A DNA stretch of 64,000 bases from Erythrobacter donghaensis (GTDB lineage: Bacteria > Pseudomonadota > Alphaproteobacteria > Sphingomonadales > Sphingomonadaceae). A program made the position numbers and the translations under genes. The notes below the pieces were generated by a model, which was not told the origin of the DNA, did not search any database, and saw only the letters and a list, made by a program, of their open reading frames with translations. Shown in pieces: positions 26,159-35,479 of this stretch. Within the stretch, counting starts at the first letter, position 1. Each line of letters starts with the position of its first letter. The stretch covers positions 1 through 64,000 of the forward strand of contig NZ_MUYG01000004.1 of the NCBI RefSeq assembly GCF_002155425.1, in the 5' to 3' direction.

Positions 26159-28819
26159 TCAGCCGTCCAGCGAGCGGCTGACCTGCTCGAAGGTATCGCG
26201 CGACAGGTTCCCGGCGGCGAGGATGCGCTCCAGCTCGCCCTTCATCAGCGCCGCCCGGCCCGGCTCGATCCGCCGCCAGCGGCCGAGCGAAGGCACGAAG
26301 CGCGCGGCGGTCTGCGGATTCATCGGGTCGAGCGCGAGGATCACGTCGGCGACCATGCGGTAACCCTCGCCGTCTGCCTCGTGGAAGCCCTTGGGATTGC
26401 CCGCGAAAGCCATGTGGAGCGAGCGCACACGGTTGGGGTTTTTCATGGTGAAGTCGGGATGCTCGGCGAGCGCGCGGACGTGCTGGATCACATCGGGGTG
26501 GAGCGACAGCGCCTGCAGCGTGAACCACTTGTCCACCACCAGCGCATTGTCCTTATAGCGCTCGTAGAACGCCGCGAGCTTCTCCGCGCGGGCCGGGTGA
26601 TCGAGGCCGCACAGCACCATCAGCGCGCCCTGCCGGTCGGTCATGTTGTCCGCCGCGTCATACTGCGCCGCGGCCAGATCGGCGGCCTTGGCCGGATCGG
26701 CGGCGGCTATCAGCGCCAGCGCAATCGTCTTGACCTTCCGCGCGCCGCGCCCTGCCGGATCCTCGGTGGCGACCGCCGATGCGCGGGCGTGGAGTGCGCC
26801 CAGATCGTCCGCCAGCGCGGTGCCGATCGCGGCCTTCAGCCCCTCGCGCGCGGCATGGATCGCGCCGGGATCGGCCTTTCGTGTCCCGCTGGCCATGACT
26901 TCGAATAGGTAGGTTTCGGAGGGCAGCACCAGCAATTCGCCCCGCATCGCATCGTCGAGCGCATTGTCGGCGAGGCTCGAACGGAATGCGCCGATGATCG
27001 CCGCCTCGCCTGCCGCCTGCTCGTGGGCGGAAAGCGAGCCGCTCGCTGTGCCCACGAGGTGCCCCACGCCAAGTTCCTGCAAGGCTTCCGAGCGCGCGAA
27101 GGGGTCATTGTCATGCGCGGCGAGGAACACCAGATCATCGCGCGCCAGATCGCGCTCGATCACCACCGGGGCGGTGAAGCCGCGGTTGATCGAGAGCACC
27201 GGATCGGCCCCGGCGAGGGGCAGGGTAAAGGTCTGCTCGGCCTCGGTCAGCACGACCAGCTGCTCGGCCCCGAGCGCGCCGCCACGGGCATGGACCGCCA
27301 GCTTGAGCGGGATCGGCATCGGCGCCTTGTCGGGCTGACCGGGCGTGGCCGGGACGGTCTGCTTGAGGGTGAGTTTCAGGCTGTCACCTTCGACTGCATG
27401 GCTCACGCTGACGCGCGGCGTGCCGGCTTGCGAATACCACAGCCGGAACTGCTTGAGGTCGACCTCGGCCCCGTCCTCGATCGCCTTGACGAAATCCTCG
27501 CAAGTCGCGGCCTCGCCGTCGTGGCGGTCGAAATAGAGGTCGGTGCCCGCCCGGAAGCGCGCCTCGCCCACCATCGAGCGCATCATGCGGATCACCTCCG
27601 CGCCCTTGTTGTAGACGGTCGCGGTGTAGAAGTTGCTGATCTCACGGTAGGAATCGGGCCGGATCGGGTGGGCGAGCGGGCCCGAATCCTCGGGGAACTG
27701 CGCCGCGCGCAGGATGCGCACATCCTCGATCCGCTTGACCGCCTCGCCCCGCATGTCCTGCGAGAAAAGCTGGTCGCGCAGCACGGTGAAACCTTCCTTC
27801 AAGGACAGCTGAAACCAGTCGCGGCAGGTGATGCGGTTGCCCGACCAGTTGTGGAAATATTCGTGCGCGATCACGCCCTCGACCGCGTCGAAATCGGCGT
27901 CGGTCGCGGTGTCGGGGTCGGCCAGCACGTACTTCGTGTTGAAGACGTTGAGCCCCTTGTTCTCCATCGCCCCCATGTTGAAATCGCTGACCGCGACGAT
28001 GTTGTAGAGATCGAGGTCGTATTCGCGGCCGAACACATCCTCGTCCCACTTCATCGAGCGGTGCAGACTTTCGAGCGCGTGATCGGTGCGCGCGAGGTCT
28101 TCCTTGCGCACCCAGACATTGCACTCGACCTCGCGGCCTGAGCGGGTGGTGAAGGGTTTGGAATTGGCGACCAGATCGCCTGCGACCAGCGCGAAGAGGT
28201 AGGACGGCTTGGGCCAGGGATCGTGCCACTCGGCCCAATGGGTGCCATCCGGGTTCTCGCCCTCGGCGACGCGGTTGCCGTTGCACAGCAGGATCGGGAA
28301 AGCGGCCTTGTCGCCCTCCATCCGCACGGCATAGGTCGAAAGCACGTCGGGCCGGTCGGGGAAGAAGGTGATGCGCCGAAAGCCCTCCGATTCGCACTGG
28401 GTGCAGAGCATCCCGTTCGAAGCGTAGAGGCCCATCAGCTGGGTGTTGGCGCTAGGGTCGATGGTGGTGACGACCTCCACTGTGTGCTTGGCGCCGGGCA
28501 GGGTGACGATCAGGTCCGGCCCGTCCATCCGCCACTCGGCCGCTGCGCCGTCGACCGTCACGCTTGTCGCCGTGAGGCCATCGCCGTTGAGGCGCAGCTC
28601 GGGCGAGGCGTCGGCGGCGGGGTTGCGTTCGACCGTCAGCGTCGCGGTGACGCGGGTCGCGCTCAGCCCCAGCCGGAAATCGAGCTGCGTCGTCGGCACT
28701 GCCCACGGGAGCGGCTTGTAATCCTCGCGCCGGATCACCGGCGGCTCGTGCGGGGTGGGGGCGGCATCCGCGAGTTCGGGGTTGCCTTCGGGGTTCTGGG
28801 GGGTGGTTGCGATATCCAT
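26159..28819 (-). CDS. pepN: Aminopeptidase N (M1 family)
   Basis: About 886 residues long, it carries the exopeptidase motif GAMENKG (near residue 282) and zinc motif HEYFHNW followed by the third ligand in LKEGFTVLRDQLF (near residue 317 onward). Length and C-terminal helical domains match bacterial PepN. The ATG at 28819 (MDIATTPQNPEG) is preferred to the longer frame starting at 28855. It removes N-terminal residues from peptides in the cytoplasm. It shares a 52-bp divergent promoter region with the SDR gene. Confidence 0.95.
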   Translation of the reverse strand: MDIATTPQNPEGNPELADAAPTPHEPPVIRREDYKPLPWAVPTTQLDFRLGLSATRVTATLTVERNPAADASPELRLNGDGLTATSVTVDGAAAEWRMDGPDLIVTLPGAKHTVEVVTTIDPSANTQLMGLYASNGMLCTQCESEGFRRITFFPDRPDVLSTYAVRMEGDKAAFPILLCNGNRVAEGENPDGTHWAEWHDPWPKPSYLFALVAGDLVANSKPFTTRSGREVECNVWVRKEDLARTDHALESLHRSMKWDEDVFGREYDLDLYNIVAVSDFNMGAMENKGLNVFNTKYVLADPDTATDADFDAVEGVIAHEYFHNWSGNRITCRDWFQLSLKEGFTVLRDQLFSQDMRGEAVKRIEDVRILRAAQFPEDSGPLAHPIRPDSYREISNFYTATVYNKGAEVIRMMRSMVGEARFRAGTDLYFDRHDGEAATCEDFVKAIEDGAEVDLKQFRLWYSQAGTPRVSVSHAVEGDSLKLTLKQTVPATPGQPDKAPMPIPLKLAVHARGGALGAEQLVVLTEAEQTFTLPLAGADPVLSINRGFTAPVVIERDLARDDLVFLAAHDNDPFARSEALQELGVGHLVGTASGSLSAHEQAAGEAAIIGAFRSSLADNALDDAMRGELLVLPSETYLFEVMASGTRKADPGAIHAAREGLKAAIGTALADDLGALHARASAVATEDPAGRGARKVKTIALALIAAADPAKAADLAAAQYDAADNMTDRQGALMVLCGLDHPARAEKLAAFYERYKDNALVVDKWFTLQALSLHPDVIQHVRALAEHPDFTMKNPNRVRSLHMAFAGNPKGFHEADGEGYRMVADVILALDPMNPQTAARFVPSLGRWRRIEPGRAALMKGELERILAAGNLSRDTFEQVSRSLDG

Positions 28820-28871
28820 GCAGGCCGATTTAGGTTGATTCGGCCCCGCGTCCAATCTTTAGCTTGCGCGC

Positions 28872-29714
28872 ATGGGCAATCTGCTGATCTTCGGACTGGG
28901 TTACACGGCGACACGGATCAAGGATGCGATGCGTGCGCGCGGGTGGCAGGTGCGCGCCACCGGAAGCGCGGGCGACATCGACTTTGCCGACCGCGCGGCG
29001 GTGCTGGCGGCGCTGGGCGAGGCGAGCCATGTCCTCTCCTCGGTCCCGCCCGACCGGGCGAGCGGGCTCGACCCGGTGCTCGATACCTATGGGCGATCCT
29101 TTCCCCCGGCATGGTACGGCTACCTGTCCTCCACCGGCGTCTATGGCGACCGGCAAGGGGCTTGGGTGGATGAGGCGACGCCGACGATTGCCGAGACGGG
29201 GGAAGGCCGCCGCAATGCCCGTGCCGAGGCCGACGCGCTGTGGGTCAGGCTGGGCGCGCGGGTGTTCCGCCTGCCGGGGATCTACGGGCCGGGACGATCG
29301 GCGCTCGACCGGGTGCGGGAGGGCAAGGCGCGGCGAATCGACTTGCCCGGTCAGGTGTTCAGCCGGGTCCATGTCGACGACATTGTCAGCGGCGTGGTGG
29401 CTGCGCTGACGCAGGATGTACCGGAGGGCGCCTATAACTTGGGGGACGATCTGCCGTGCAGCGGCAATGAAGTCACCGAATACGCCTGCCGCTTGCTGGG
29501 GCTGGATCCGCCCCCGCTCGAGACACTGGAAGAAGCCGACCTGTCGCAGATGGCGCGCGGCTTTTACATGGAGAACCGCCGCGTCGCCAACGGCAAGGCC
29601 AAGCGGGTGCTGGGGTGGTCGCAGAAATATCCGACCTATGTCGAGGGGCTGGAGTCTTTGTTTGCGCCTCAGGCGCCGACGGGCGCATCCGCGCCCTTGG
29701 CTTCCGCGCCATAG
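28872..29714 (+). CDS. NAD-dependent epimerase/dehydratase-like SDR protein (YeeZ type)
   Basis: In this 280-residue protein the N-terminal Rossmann motif is NLLIFGLGYTATRIKDAM (GxGYxA rather than the usual GGxGxxG). The catalytic-like YLSSTGVYGDRQG carries the Ser-Thr-Tyr region, and RLPGIYGPGRSALDRV is a family block. It is an atypical short-chain dehydrogenase of the YeeZ/nucleoside-diphosphate-sugar epimerase type. The substrate is unknown. Confidence 0.85.
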   Translation: MGNLLIFGLGYTATRIKDAMRARGWQVRATGSAGDIDFADRAAVLAALGEASHVLSSVPPDRASGLDPVLDTYGRSFPPAWYGYLSSTGVYGDRQGAWVDEATPTIAETGEGRRNARAEADALWVRLGARVFRLPGIYGPGRSALDRVREGKARRIDLPGQVFSRVHVDDIVSGVVAALTQDVPEGAYNLGDDLPCSGNEVTEYACRLLGLDPPPLETLEEADLSQMARGFYMENRRVANGKAKRVLGWSQKYPTYVEGLESLFAPQAPTGASAPLASAP

Positions 29715-29760
29715 GGCGCGACGGGCGGTCGCCCTTGCGGCCCTTCGGGCCGATTAGTCC

Positions 29761-30708
29761 TCACCTCCTCAAAGCTCCCGACTGCTGCACCTGCAGCGAC
29801 TTCACGCGCCGCGCCCGGAGCGCCAATCCCATGCCCAGCAGCGCCAACGCCATGCCGCTGGCCGAGAGCGCGTCCCACCGGAACCCCTCGAACACGGTCG
29901 ACAGCAGCATCGCCACGCAGACCGTGACGATGGCGTTGTAAGCCGTCTTCCCCGCGCCGATCTCGCGCACCAGATTGTAGTGCAGCGGGAAGGTCACGAC
30001 CGATCCGATGATCGCGAGATAGGCCGTTCCCGCCCAGAACTGCCAGCCGCTCGGCAGGGTCGGCGGGCCGGCGGTGACGAAGGCATAGACCAGATCGAAG
30101 GCGGTGCCGTAGAGCATCGCCCAAGCGAGGAAGCTCACCATCGGAACGCCGCGCCCGGTGGGGTTGGCCTGCACCACATTGGCGATCGAGGCCGCCAGCA
30201 TCCCGCCGATCGCGAGCACGATGCCGAGCCCGACATTGCCACCGAGCGGCGCGGCGTTCCATTCGTGCACCAGCAGCATCGCTACGCCGGCGATGGCGAC
30301 AAGGCTCCCGCCGATGAAGCCGCTCTGCACCCGCTCGCCGATGAACACCCGCGCAAACACCGCATTGGGCACCATCAGCAGCGCAAACATCACCGCGACG
30401 ATGCCGGAGGTGATGTGCTGCTCGGAATGGTAGACGAACAGGAAATTGCCGCTGAACTGCGCGATCCCGACGCCCAAAGCCAGCAGGTGCTCGGGCCGGT
30501 TCAGCCGCAGCCGGTTGCCCATCACCACGGCGAGCGCAAACAGCGCCGGGGTTGCCAGCATGAAGCGGAAGAACACCCCCCACGCGGCGGGCACGTTGCT
30601 GATCTGCCCGGTTATGACGAACCAGGTCGAGCCCCAGATCGTGCCGGTCAGCATGAAGGGGATCAGCACCTTGGGGCTGAGCATGGAAGGCGCGTTGGTG
30701 TCGCTCAC
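29761..30708 (-). CDS. DMT-superfamily (EamA) transporter
   Basis: The 315-residue protein has ten predicted membrane helices in two EamA repeats (about residues 14-140 and 155-295; FMLTGTIWGSTWFVITGQIS, GSVVTFPLHYNLVREIGAGK). Such proteins export metabolites such as amino acids. Its start overlaps the stop of the threonine aldolase gene by 4 bp, so an amino-acid-related role is plausible. Confidence 0.9.
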   Translation of the reverse strand: MSDTNAPSMLSPKVLIPFMLTGTIWGSTWFVITGQISNVPAAWGVFFRFMLATPALFALAVVMGNRLRLNRPEHLLALGVGIAQFSGNFLFVYHSEQHITSGIVAVMFALLMVPNAVFARVFIGERVQSGFIGGSLVAIAGVAMLLVHEWNAAPLGGNVGLGIVLAIGGMLAASIANVVQANPTGRGVPMVSFLAWAMLYGTAFDLVYAFVTAGPPTLPSGWQFWAGTAYLAIIGSVVTFPLHYNLVREIGAGKTAYNAIVTVCVAMLLSTVFEGFRWDALSASGMALALLGMGLALRARRVKSLQVQQSGALRR

Positions 30709-31736
30709 AGCGCAGCGATGGCCTTGCCGAGCGCGCTCGCGTCCTCGGCCCGCGTGTTCCAGGCGGTGACGAAGCGCGCCGAGTCCGTGCCCCAGTCGTA
30801 GAAGGCGAAATCCTGCGCCCGCAGTGCCTCGCGCTCCGCAGGGGTCAGGCGCACGAACAGTTCATTCGCCTCGACCGGGTGAAGCAGCCGGTCGCCGCAG
30901 CCCGCCGCCACTTCCTGCGCGGCGGCGTTGGCGTGCGCGGCGTTAGCGAGCCACAGCCCGTCGTCGAGCATCGCGAGGATCTGCGCGGCCAGATAGCGGC
31001 CCTTGCATTGCAGGTGCCCCGCGCGCTTGCGGCGATAGCGCACCTGCCGCGCAGCTTCAGGATCGAACAGCACCACGGTCTCTGCGCCCATCCCGCCGTT
31101 CTTGATGAAGCCGAAGGCGAGGCTGTCGACCGGGCCGCTCGCGCTGCGCGCCGCATCCTCGGGCGAACCGCCGAGGAAGGCCGCCGCATTGGCGAAGCGC
31201 GCGCCGTCCATGTGCAGGCCGAGCCGGCGCGCCTTCGCGAAGTCCCCAAGCGCGGCGAGTTCGTCCGGGCGGTAGCTGCGCCCATATTCGCTCGCCTGCG
31301 TGATCGCGACCGCATGGGGCTGCACCTGATGCACATCATTGCGGATCGGGTCGATCAGCGCGGCGATGCTCTCCGGCGTCAGCTTCGCGCCTTCGCTCCC
31401 AAAACCGTCATCCACCAGCATCAGCTTGGCGCCGTGGAGGAAGAAGCCCGGTGCGCCGCCCTCGTCGACTTCGATATGCGCCTCGCGGTGGCACACCACC
31501 CCGCCGTGCGGCGCGCACATGGTGGCGAGCGCCAGACAATTCGCCGCCGTCCCCGTCGCCACCCACAGCGCGGCGCATTCGCGCCCGAACAAAGCGGTGA
31601 AGCGCGCATCGAGCTCGGCGGAGAGCGCGTCCCCGTCGTAGGGATTGTCCGGCTCATCGGCCTTGCGCATCGCCTCCCACAGGCGGGGGTGGACGGCAGC
31701 GGCGTTGTCGGACAGGAAAGGCTTGGGCAATGTCAT
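30705..31736 (-). CDS. ltaE: PLP-dependent threonine aldolase / beta-eliminating lyase family protein
   Basis: In this 343-residue fold-type I PLP enzyme the N-terminal substrate block is DNAAAVHPRLWEAM, the PLP-aspartate lies in LHMDGARFANAAAF, and the Schiff-base lysine is Lys212 in FGFIKNGGMGAE. It probably cleaves L-threonine or allo-threonine to glycine and acetaldehyde. It is translationally coupled to the DMT exporter and divergent from a small acetyltransferase gene. Confidence 0.9.
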   Translation of the reverse strand: MTLPKPFLSDNAAAVHPRLWEAMRKADEPDNPYDGDALSAELDARFTALFGRECAALWVATGTAANCLALATMCAPHGGVVCHREAHIEVDEGGAPGFFLHGAKLMLVDDGFGSEGAKLTPESIAALIDPIRNDVHQVQPHAVAITQASEYGRSYRPDELAALGDFAKARRLGLHMDGARFANAAAFLGGSPEDAARSASGPVDSLAFGFIKNGGMGAETVVLFDPEAARQVRYRRKRAGHLQCKGRYLAAQILAMLDDGLWLANAAHANAAAQEVAAGCGDRLLHPVEANELFVRLTPAEREALRAQDFAFYDWGTDSARFVTAWNTRAEDASALGKAIAAL

Positions 31737-31789
31737 GGAACATCGCCTCTAGCCGCACATTCACGTCTGACAACCCGGAGTCATCAATC

Positions 31790-32107
31790 GTGAGCGAACA
31801 AACGCCCAAGCTGACCATCACCCACCATGTCGCAGGACAGGGCGGTCGCTATGTCGCCGTGGTCGAGGGTGCTTCCGAGGAAGGCTATCTCGAATGGGAG
31901 GCCGGCGGGATGCGCGATGGCAAGGAGGTGTGGGTGGCCGCCCACACCATCGTCCCGCGCGCGATCGGCGGACGCGGGGTGGCCGCTGCGCTGGTAGCGC
32001 GGCTGGTTGCGGATGCGGAGCGGCAGGACTTCCTGATCCGCCCCGATTGCTCCTACGTCGCCAAGCGCTTTGCCGAGAACCCCGACTGGGCGCGTTTCAG
32101 AGTGTAA
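31790..32107 (+). CDS. Small GNAT (YjdJ-type) N-acetyltransferase
   Basis: This minimal acetyltransferase of 105 residues has the acetyl-CoA-binding loop RAIGGRGVAAALVARLVADA and the C-terminal CSYVAKRFAENPDW typical of the family. The GTG at 31790 follows GGAG by 9 bp, whereas the frame upstream to 31730 overlaps the divergent gene and lacks a site. Its last 11 bp overlap the 3' end of the convergent PH-domain gene. The substrate is unknown. Confidence 0.87.
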   Translation: MSEQTPKLTITHHVAGQGGRYVAVVEGASEEGYLEWEAGGMRDGKEVWVAAHTIVPRAIGGRGVAAALVARLVADAERQDFLIRPDCSYVAKRFAENPDWARFRV

Positions 32108-33626
32108 GCGCAGGTTCCTCCAGCGGCGCGTCGATCCGCGCGTAATCGGTGGCGGCAATCGTGGCGAGGATGCTCGCCCGCAGCGCGCGCGCATCGGCCA
32201 GCGGCACGCCGGGGATGGCGAAGCTGCCGCCCGCCAGCCCAAGATGGACCGTCGCATAGCCATGCAGCCGCGCCAGCGGGCCCTGCGCGATCTCGACCGA
32301 ATGAAGCTTCAGCCGCGTCGCGATCCTGCTGGTTGGGGACAAGAGCCCGGTGGTCGCAAAGATCTGCGTGTCGCTCAGCGCAAAGCGGCGGAAGTGCCAG
32401 GCGTAGAGCTGGGCTCCCACCATCAACACTGCGAGGCCGAGCGGGATCAGGAACACCCCCGTCGGCGCAAACACTGCCGCCGCGATGGTCGCCAGCACGA
32501 ACAGCGCCGATCCCAGCACCGCCCGGTCGTTGCGGTGCCGCTTGCTTGATCGCTGCCACCGCGTGCCTTCATCCGGCAGATCGAAGCCCGCCGTCGCCAC
32601 GATCGGGGCCAGCTCCTCCATCTGCGCAAAGGGCGCAACCACGTGGCTCTCGTCCTCGGCATCCTGCGCCAGACTGACGAAGCTGAGGCCGTGCCAGCCG
32701 AAGCGATAGCGCAGCAGGCCAGTGCCGATCACCAGCCCCTGCACCCGGTGCACGGGCATCACCACGTCGGTGCGGGTCAGCAATCCGCGCTGCCGTCGGA
32801 ACCCGCGGGGGCTGCGGGTGAGAGTGAAGCCCCAGTCGCGCAGCACCGTGCGCGCGATGCCGGTGGCAAAGCCGACCCCGATCAGCCCGATCACCCCCGC
32901 TACGGCCCCGATCGCCTGCGCCATCGGGCCGAGGCTGGCGACGGTTTCTCCCGACTGGCTCAGCCAGCTGCGCCACAGATCGACATCCCAGACATTCACT
33001 CCGGTGACATTGTCGACATATTGCAGCACGCCGCCCAGCACCGCGAAGACGGCGAGCGAGAATTCGAACATCCCGAAGGTCAGCAACCGCTTTGGGGTGA
33101 GGGCATAGAGCACCTCGGCTTCCTCGGCGCGCGGCGGGGCCTGCGGGTCGGCGGGGGTACCAGGATCCGCGCCCGCCGCCTCGTCCTCGCGCCGCTCGCG
33201 CACCAGCTGGCGCAGGCGCTCACCCTCGGCCGCAGTGAGGTATTGGAGCGCAAGGTCATCGCCCCCGCCCGCCCCGGTCTCGAACTTGACCGCAACCACC
33301 CCCGCCAAGCGCGCCAGCGGGGTGGCCTCGAGGCTGACATCCTGAATGCGCTCATAGGGCACCGCGCGCGCGGTGCGGCTGATGACGCCGCTTTCGACCC
33401 GCACGTCGCTCTCGCCGATGGTATAGGTCAGCCGCCGCCAGCCGAGCCAGCTGAACCCCGTGCCGATCAGCGCCGCGGCCATGCCCACCCCTATGGCGAG
33501 CGCATAGCGCCCGTCGCCGCCGATCCCGGAAAAGGCGATCGCGGCGGCAGGAAGGATCGCGCTGCGGATGCTCCCGAGCGCGCCCAGAATGACGCTCACC
33601 GGGGCGGTGCGCTGCGGCGCGGTCAT
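32097..33626 (-). CDS. Membrane protein with bacterial PH domains (YdbT-like)
   Basis: The 509-residue protein carries repeated bPH2 (DUF304) domains. Each follows paired membrane helices and carries the pattern R-x-VPYERIQDVSLEATPLARL, seen near residue 90 and again near 285 (VMPVHRVQGLVIGTGLLRYR) and 435 (KLHSVEIAQGPLARLHGYAT). It overlaps the YdbS-like gene by 4 bp, the usual two-gene layout. Its role in the envelope is unknown. Confidence 0.88.
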   Translation of the reverse strand: MTAPQRTAPVSVILGALGSIRSAILPAAAIAFSGIGGDGRYALAIGVGMAAALIGTGFSWLGWRRLTYTIGESDVRVESGVISRTARAVPYERIQDVSLEATPLARLAGVVAVKFETGAGGGDDLALQYLTAAEGERLRQLVRERREDEAAGADPGTPADPQAPPRAEEAEVLYALTPKRLLTFGMFEFSLAVFAVLGGVLQYVDNVTGVNVWDVDLWRSWLSQSGETVASLGPMAQAIGAVAGVIGLIGVGFATGIARTVLRDWGFTLTRSPRGFRRQRGLLTRTDVVMPVHRVQGLVIGTGLLRYRFGWHGLSFVSLAQDAEDESHVVAPFAQMEELAPIVATAGFDLPDEGTRWQRSSKRHRNDRAVLGSALFVLATIAAAVFAPTGVFLIPLGLAVLMVGAQLYAWHFRRFALSDTQIFATTGLLSPTSRIATRLKLHSVEIAQGPLARLHGYATVHLGLAGGSFAIPGVPLADARALRASILATIAATDYARIDAPLEEPALTL

Positions 33627-34138
33627 AGCGTCTCGCGGCGGATATGCGCGCGGATCGTCTCGCGCATCTCGCGCGCCAGCGGCTCGCCGAGGCCGGGCAG
33701 GGCGACGCTCGAATTGTGATTGCCCGCGGTGTGCAAAGTCAGCGTGGCGATGCCGAAGAACCGCTCGATCGGGCCCTGATCGACATCGATATGCTGCACC
33801 CGGCTGAAGGGCACCACCGTGTCCGAGCGGAAAAGCAGGCCGCGCACCACGCGCAGCCGGTCGGCGCTGATCTGATAGCCGCGCGCGCTGTAACGGCGGG
33901 CGGGAATGCGGATGATCAGCGCCGCGGCGATCACCAGCACTGTCCCGGCTATCAACCCCTTCGGCAGCAGCCCTTCGCCCGCCAGCGCGGTTTCGAGCAC
34001 CAGCGACCCGATCAGGAAGGGGATCGCGGTCAGCGTCGTGCGCACCCGCAGCGCGTGGGCATAGTTGGGGTGCAGCTTGGTCAGCGCGCCCTCATCGTCG
34101 AGCGGCACGGCGGGGAGCGGCGGAGAGGTTGCGTCCAT
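33623..34138 (-). CDS. Membrane protein with one bacterial PH domain (YdbS-like)
   Basis: The 171-residue protein has two membrane helices (residues about 34-80) followed by one bPH2 domain (SDTVVPFSRVQHIDVDQGPI, FFGIATLTLHTAGNHNSSVA). It is the first gene of a two-gene operon with the YdbT-like protein. Confidence 0.88.
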   Translation of the reverse strand: MDATSPPLPAVPLDDEGALTKLHPNYAHALRVRTTLTAIPFLIGSLVLETALAGEGLLPKGLIAGTVLVIAAALIIRIPARRYSARGYQISADRLRVVRGLLFRSDTVVPFSRVQHIDVDQGPIERFFGIATLTLHTAGNHNSSVALPGLGEPLAREMRETIRAHIRRETL

Positions 34139-34273
34139 GGTGCCTTATCTGCGCAATACAGCCGCCCCGTGCAAGCGCTTTCGCAGCACCGGCCTAGCGG
34201 AAATATGAGGGCGACGACCAGCCCCCCGCGCCCTAGAACCACCCGGCAAAACCACCTCCCGGAGCAACCCGCC

Positions 34274-34921
34274 ATGACCATCCTGCATTCCAGCCTCGGC
34301 CCCAACCCGCGCCTCGTGCGGATGTTCATGATCGAAAAGGGGCTGGAGGAAGGACACGATTTCACCCGCGTGCACTACGACATCATCACCGGCCAGAACC
34401 GGCAGGATGCGGGCTACATGGCGAAGAACCCGCAAGGCACCACCCCGACGCTGGAGCTGGATGACGGCACCTGCCTCACCGAAAGCTGGCCGATCTGCGA
34501 ATTCATCGAGGAGCAGCATCCCGACCCCAACCTGTTCGGCGCAACTCCCGTGGAGCGCGCCACGGTGCGCAAATGGGCGCGCCTGTTCGATCAGGAGGTG
34601 GTGGTGCCGATGACCATGGGCTTCCGCGCCGGCGCCGGCCGCCCGATGTTCGCCCCCCGCATGAGCGTCGTCTCGCCCGAGGCCGGGGCGGAGCTTTCGG
34701 CGCTGGCGGACGAGAAGTGGCGGCTGTTCGATACCTATCTGGGCGCAAGCAACCACATCGCGCTGGGCCGCTTCACCTTTGCCGACCTGCTGATCTTCGC
34801 CTTCGCCAATTTTGGCTTCACGGTGGGGTGGAAGCTGCCCGAAGGCACCGACAACCTCGCGCGCTTTGTCGCGGCGCACAACCAGCGGGCCTGTGCGGCG
34901 GTATGGAGCGAGGCGGAGTAG
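34274..34921 (+). CDS. Glutathione S-transferase family protein
   Basis: The 215-residue protein has an N-terminal thioredoxin-like domain. LHSSLGPNPRLVRMFMIEKG starts it, NPQGTTPTLELDDG contains the cis-Pro, and LTESWPICEFIEEQHP is the glutathione gamma-Glu site. A helical C-terminal domain contains RFTFADLLIFAFANFG. The catalytic residue of classical GSTs near Ser8-Ser9 is plausible. GGAG lies about 9 bp before the ATG. The substrate is unknown. Confidence 0.92.
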   Translation: MTILHSSLGPNPRLVRMFMIEKGLEEGHDFTRVHYDIITGQNRQDAGYMAKNPQGTTPTLELDDGTCLTESWPICEFIEEQHPDPNLFGATPVERATVRKWARLFDQEVVVPMTMGFRAGAGRPMFAPRMSVVSPEAGAELSALADEKWRLFDTYLGASNHIALGRFTFADLLIFAFANFGFTVGWKLPEGTDNLARFVAAHNQRACAAVWSEAE

Positions 34922-34967
34922 CGCGCGGAAGTGGTCTGCTGACCGGGTGGCCGCACTTAAGCGTTAC

Positions 34968-34990
34968 AAAGCGGACACCGTGTCCGCTTA
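34968..34990. repeat. AAAGCGGACA / TGTCCGCTT dyad
   Basis: AAAGCGGACA (34968-34977) faces TGTCCGCTT (34981-34989) around CCG. The same words recur on the other side of the lipoprotein gene at 35981-35990 and 36033-36042. Confidence 0.6.
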
Positions 34991-35227
34991 GTGGGTGTGA
35001 ATTTTAGCTCGATAGCGCAGAGGCTTAACCTGTTTTCTGCCATGCGGACGGACAGGGGAGAGGGGGCTTGTTCGGCCCTTGGCGGTCACGCGACCACCCT
35101 GACAGCGATGGGAAAGAGCGGGCGCGGAGGATAGCGGCGGGGAGAGGTGTAGGAAATGTCGGCAATCGCGGCTTTGTCGCCGAAAGCTGCCGTTCGGGAA
35201 GTGACCCCATAGCGGTCCTTTACTACT

Positions 35228-35318
35228 CGTCGCCCCGTGCTTGACACGGGGTTTGGCTTTTCTTCCTCTCAGGTGGCGAAGCAAAGGAGCCAAGCCCCGT
35301 GTCAAGCACGGGGCGACG
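35228..35318. repeat. 30-bp inverted repeat pair
   Basis: The segment at 35228-35257 and the reverse complement of 35289-35318 agree at 29 of 30 positions. Each arm contains its own smaller palindrome, CCCCGTG-CTTGA-CACGGGG. This looks like an intergenic dispersed repeat of the kind found in sphingomonad genomes, here as a head-to-head pair separated by 31 bp. Confidence 0.75.
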
Positions 35319-35479
35319 GTGAAGAGAGGCGGCAGAGAACCACCCCCAAGCGGTCATGGGCGGGACCGATCCGTGATCCCGAAAGCGGCATGGCGGCTTT
35401 GCCCCGCTCGCATAAAATTTCCGCCATTCAGCAAGCGACCCCATTGCTGCCGCCGCCCGATCCGTGTAAGATTTGCAAA

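Larger units (their letters stand above)
34922..35479. other. Repeat-bearing intergenic stretch without a convincing gene
   Basis: This stretch of about 560 bp contains a short dyad (AAAGCGGACA...TGTCCGCTT at 34968-34989) and a 30-bp inverted repeat at 35228-35318. ORFs on both strands lack ribosome-binding sites and family motifs. Composition shifts toward lower GC towards the lipoprotein gene. Confidence 0.55.

Noticed and set aside
31730..31789. N-terminal extension of the small acetyltransferase
   Set aside because: The extension overlaps the divergent aldolase gene start, and the GTG at 31790 has its own GGAG.
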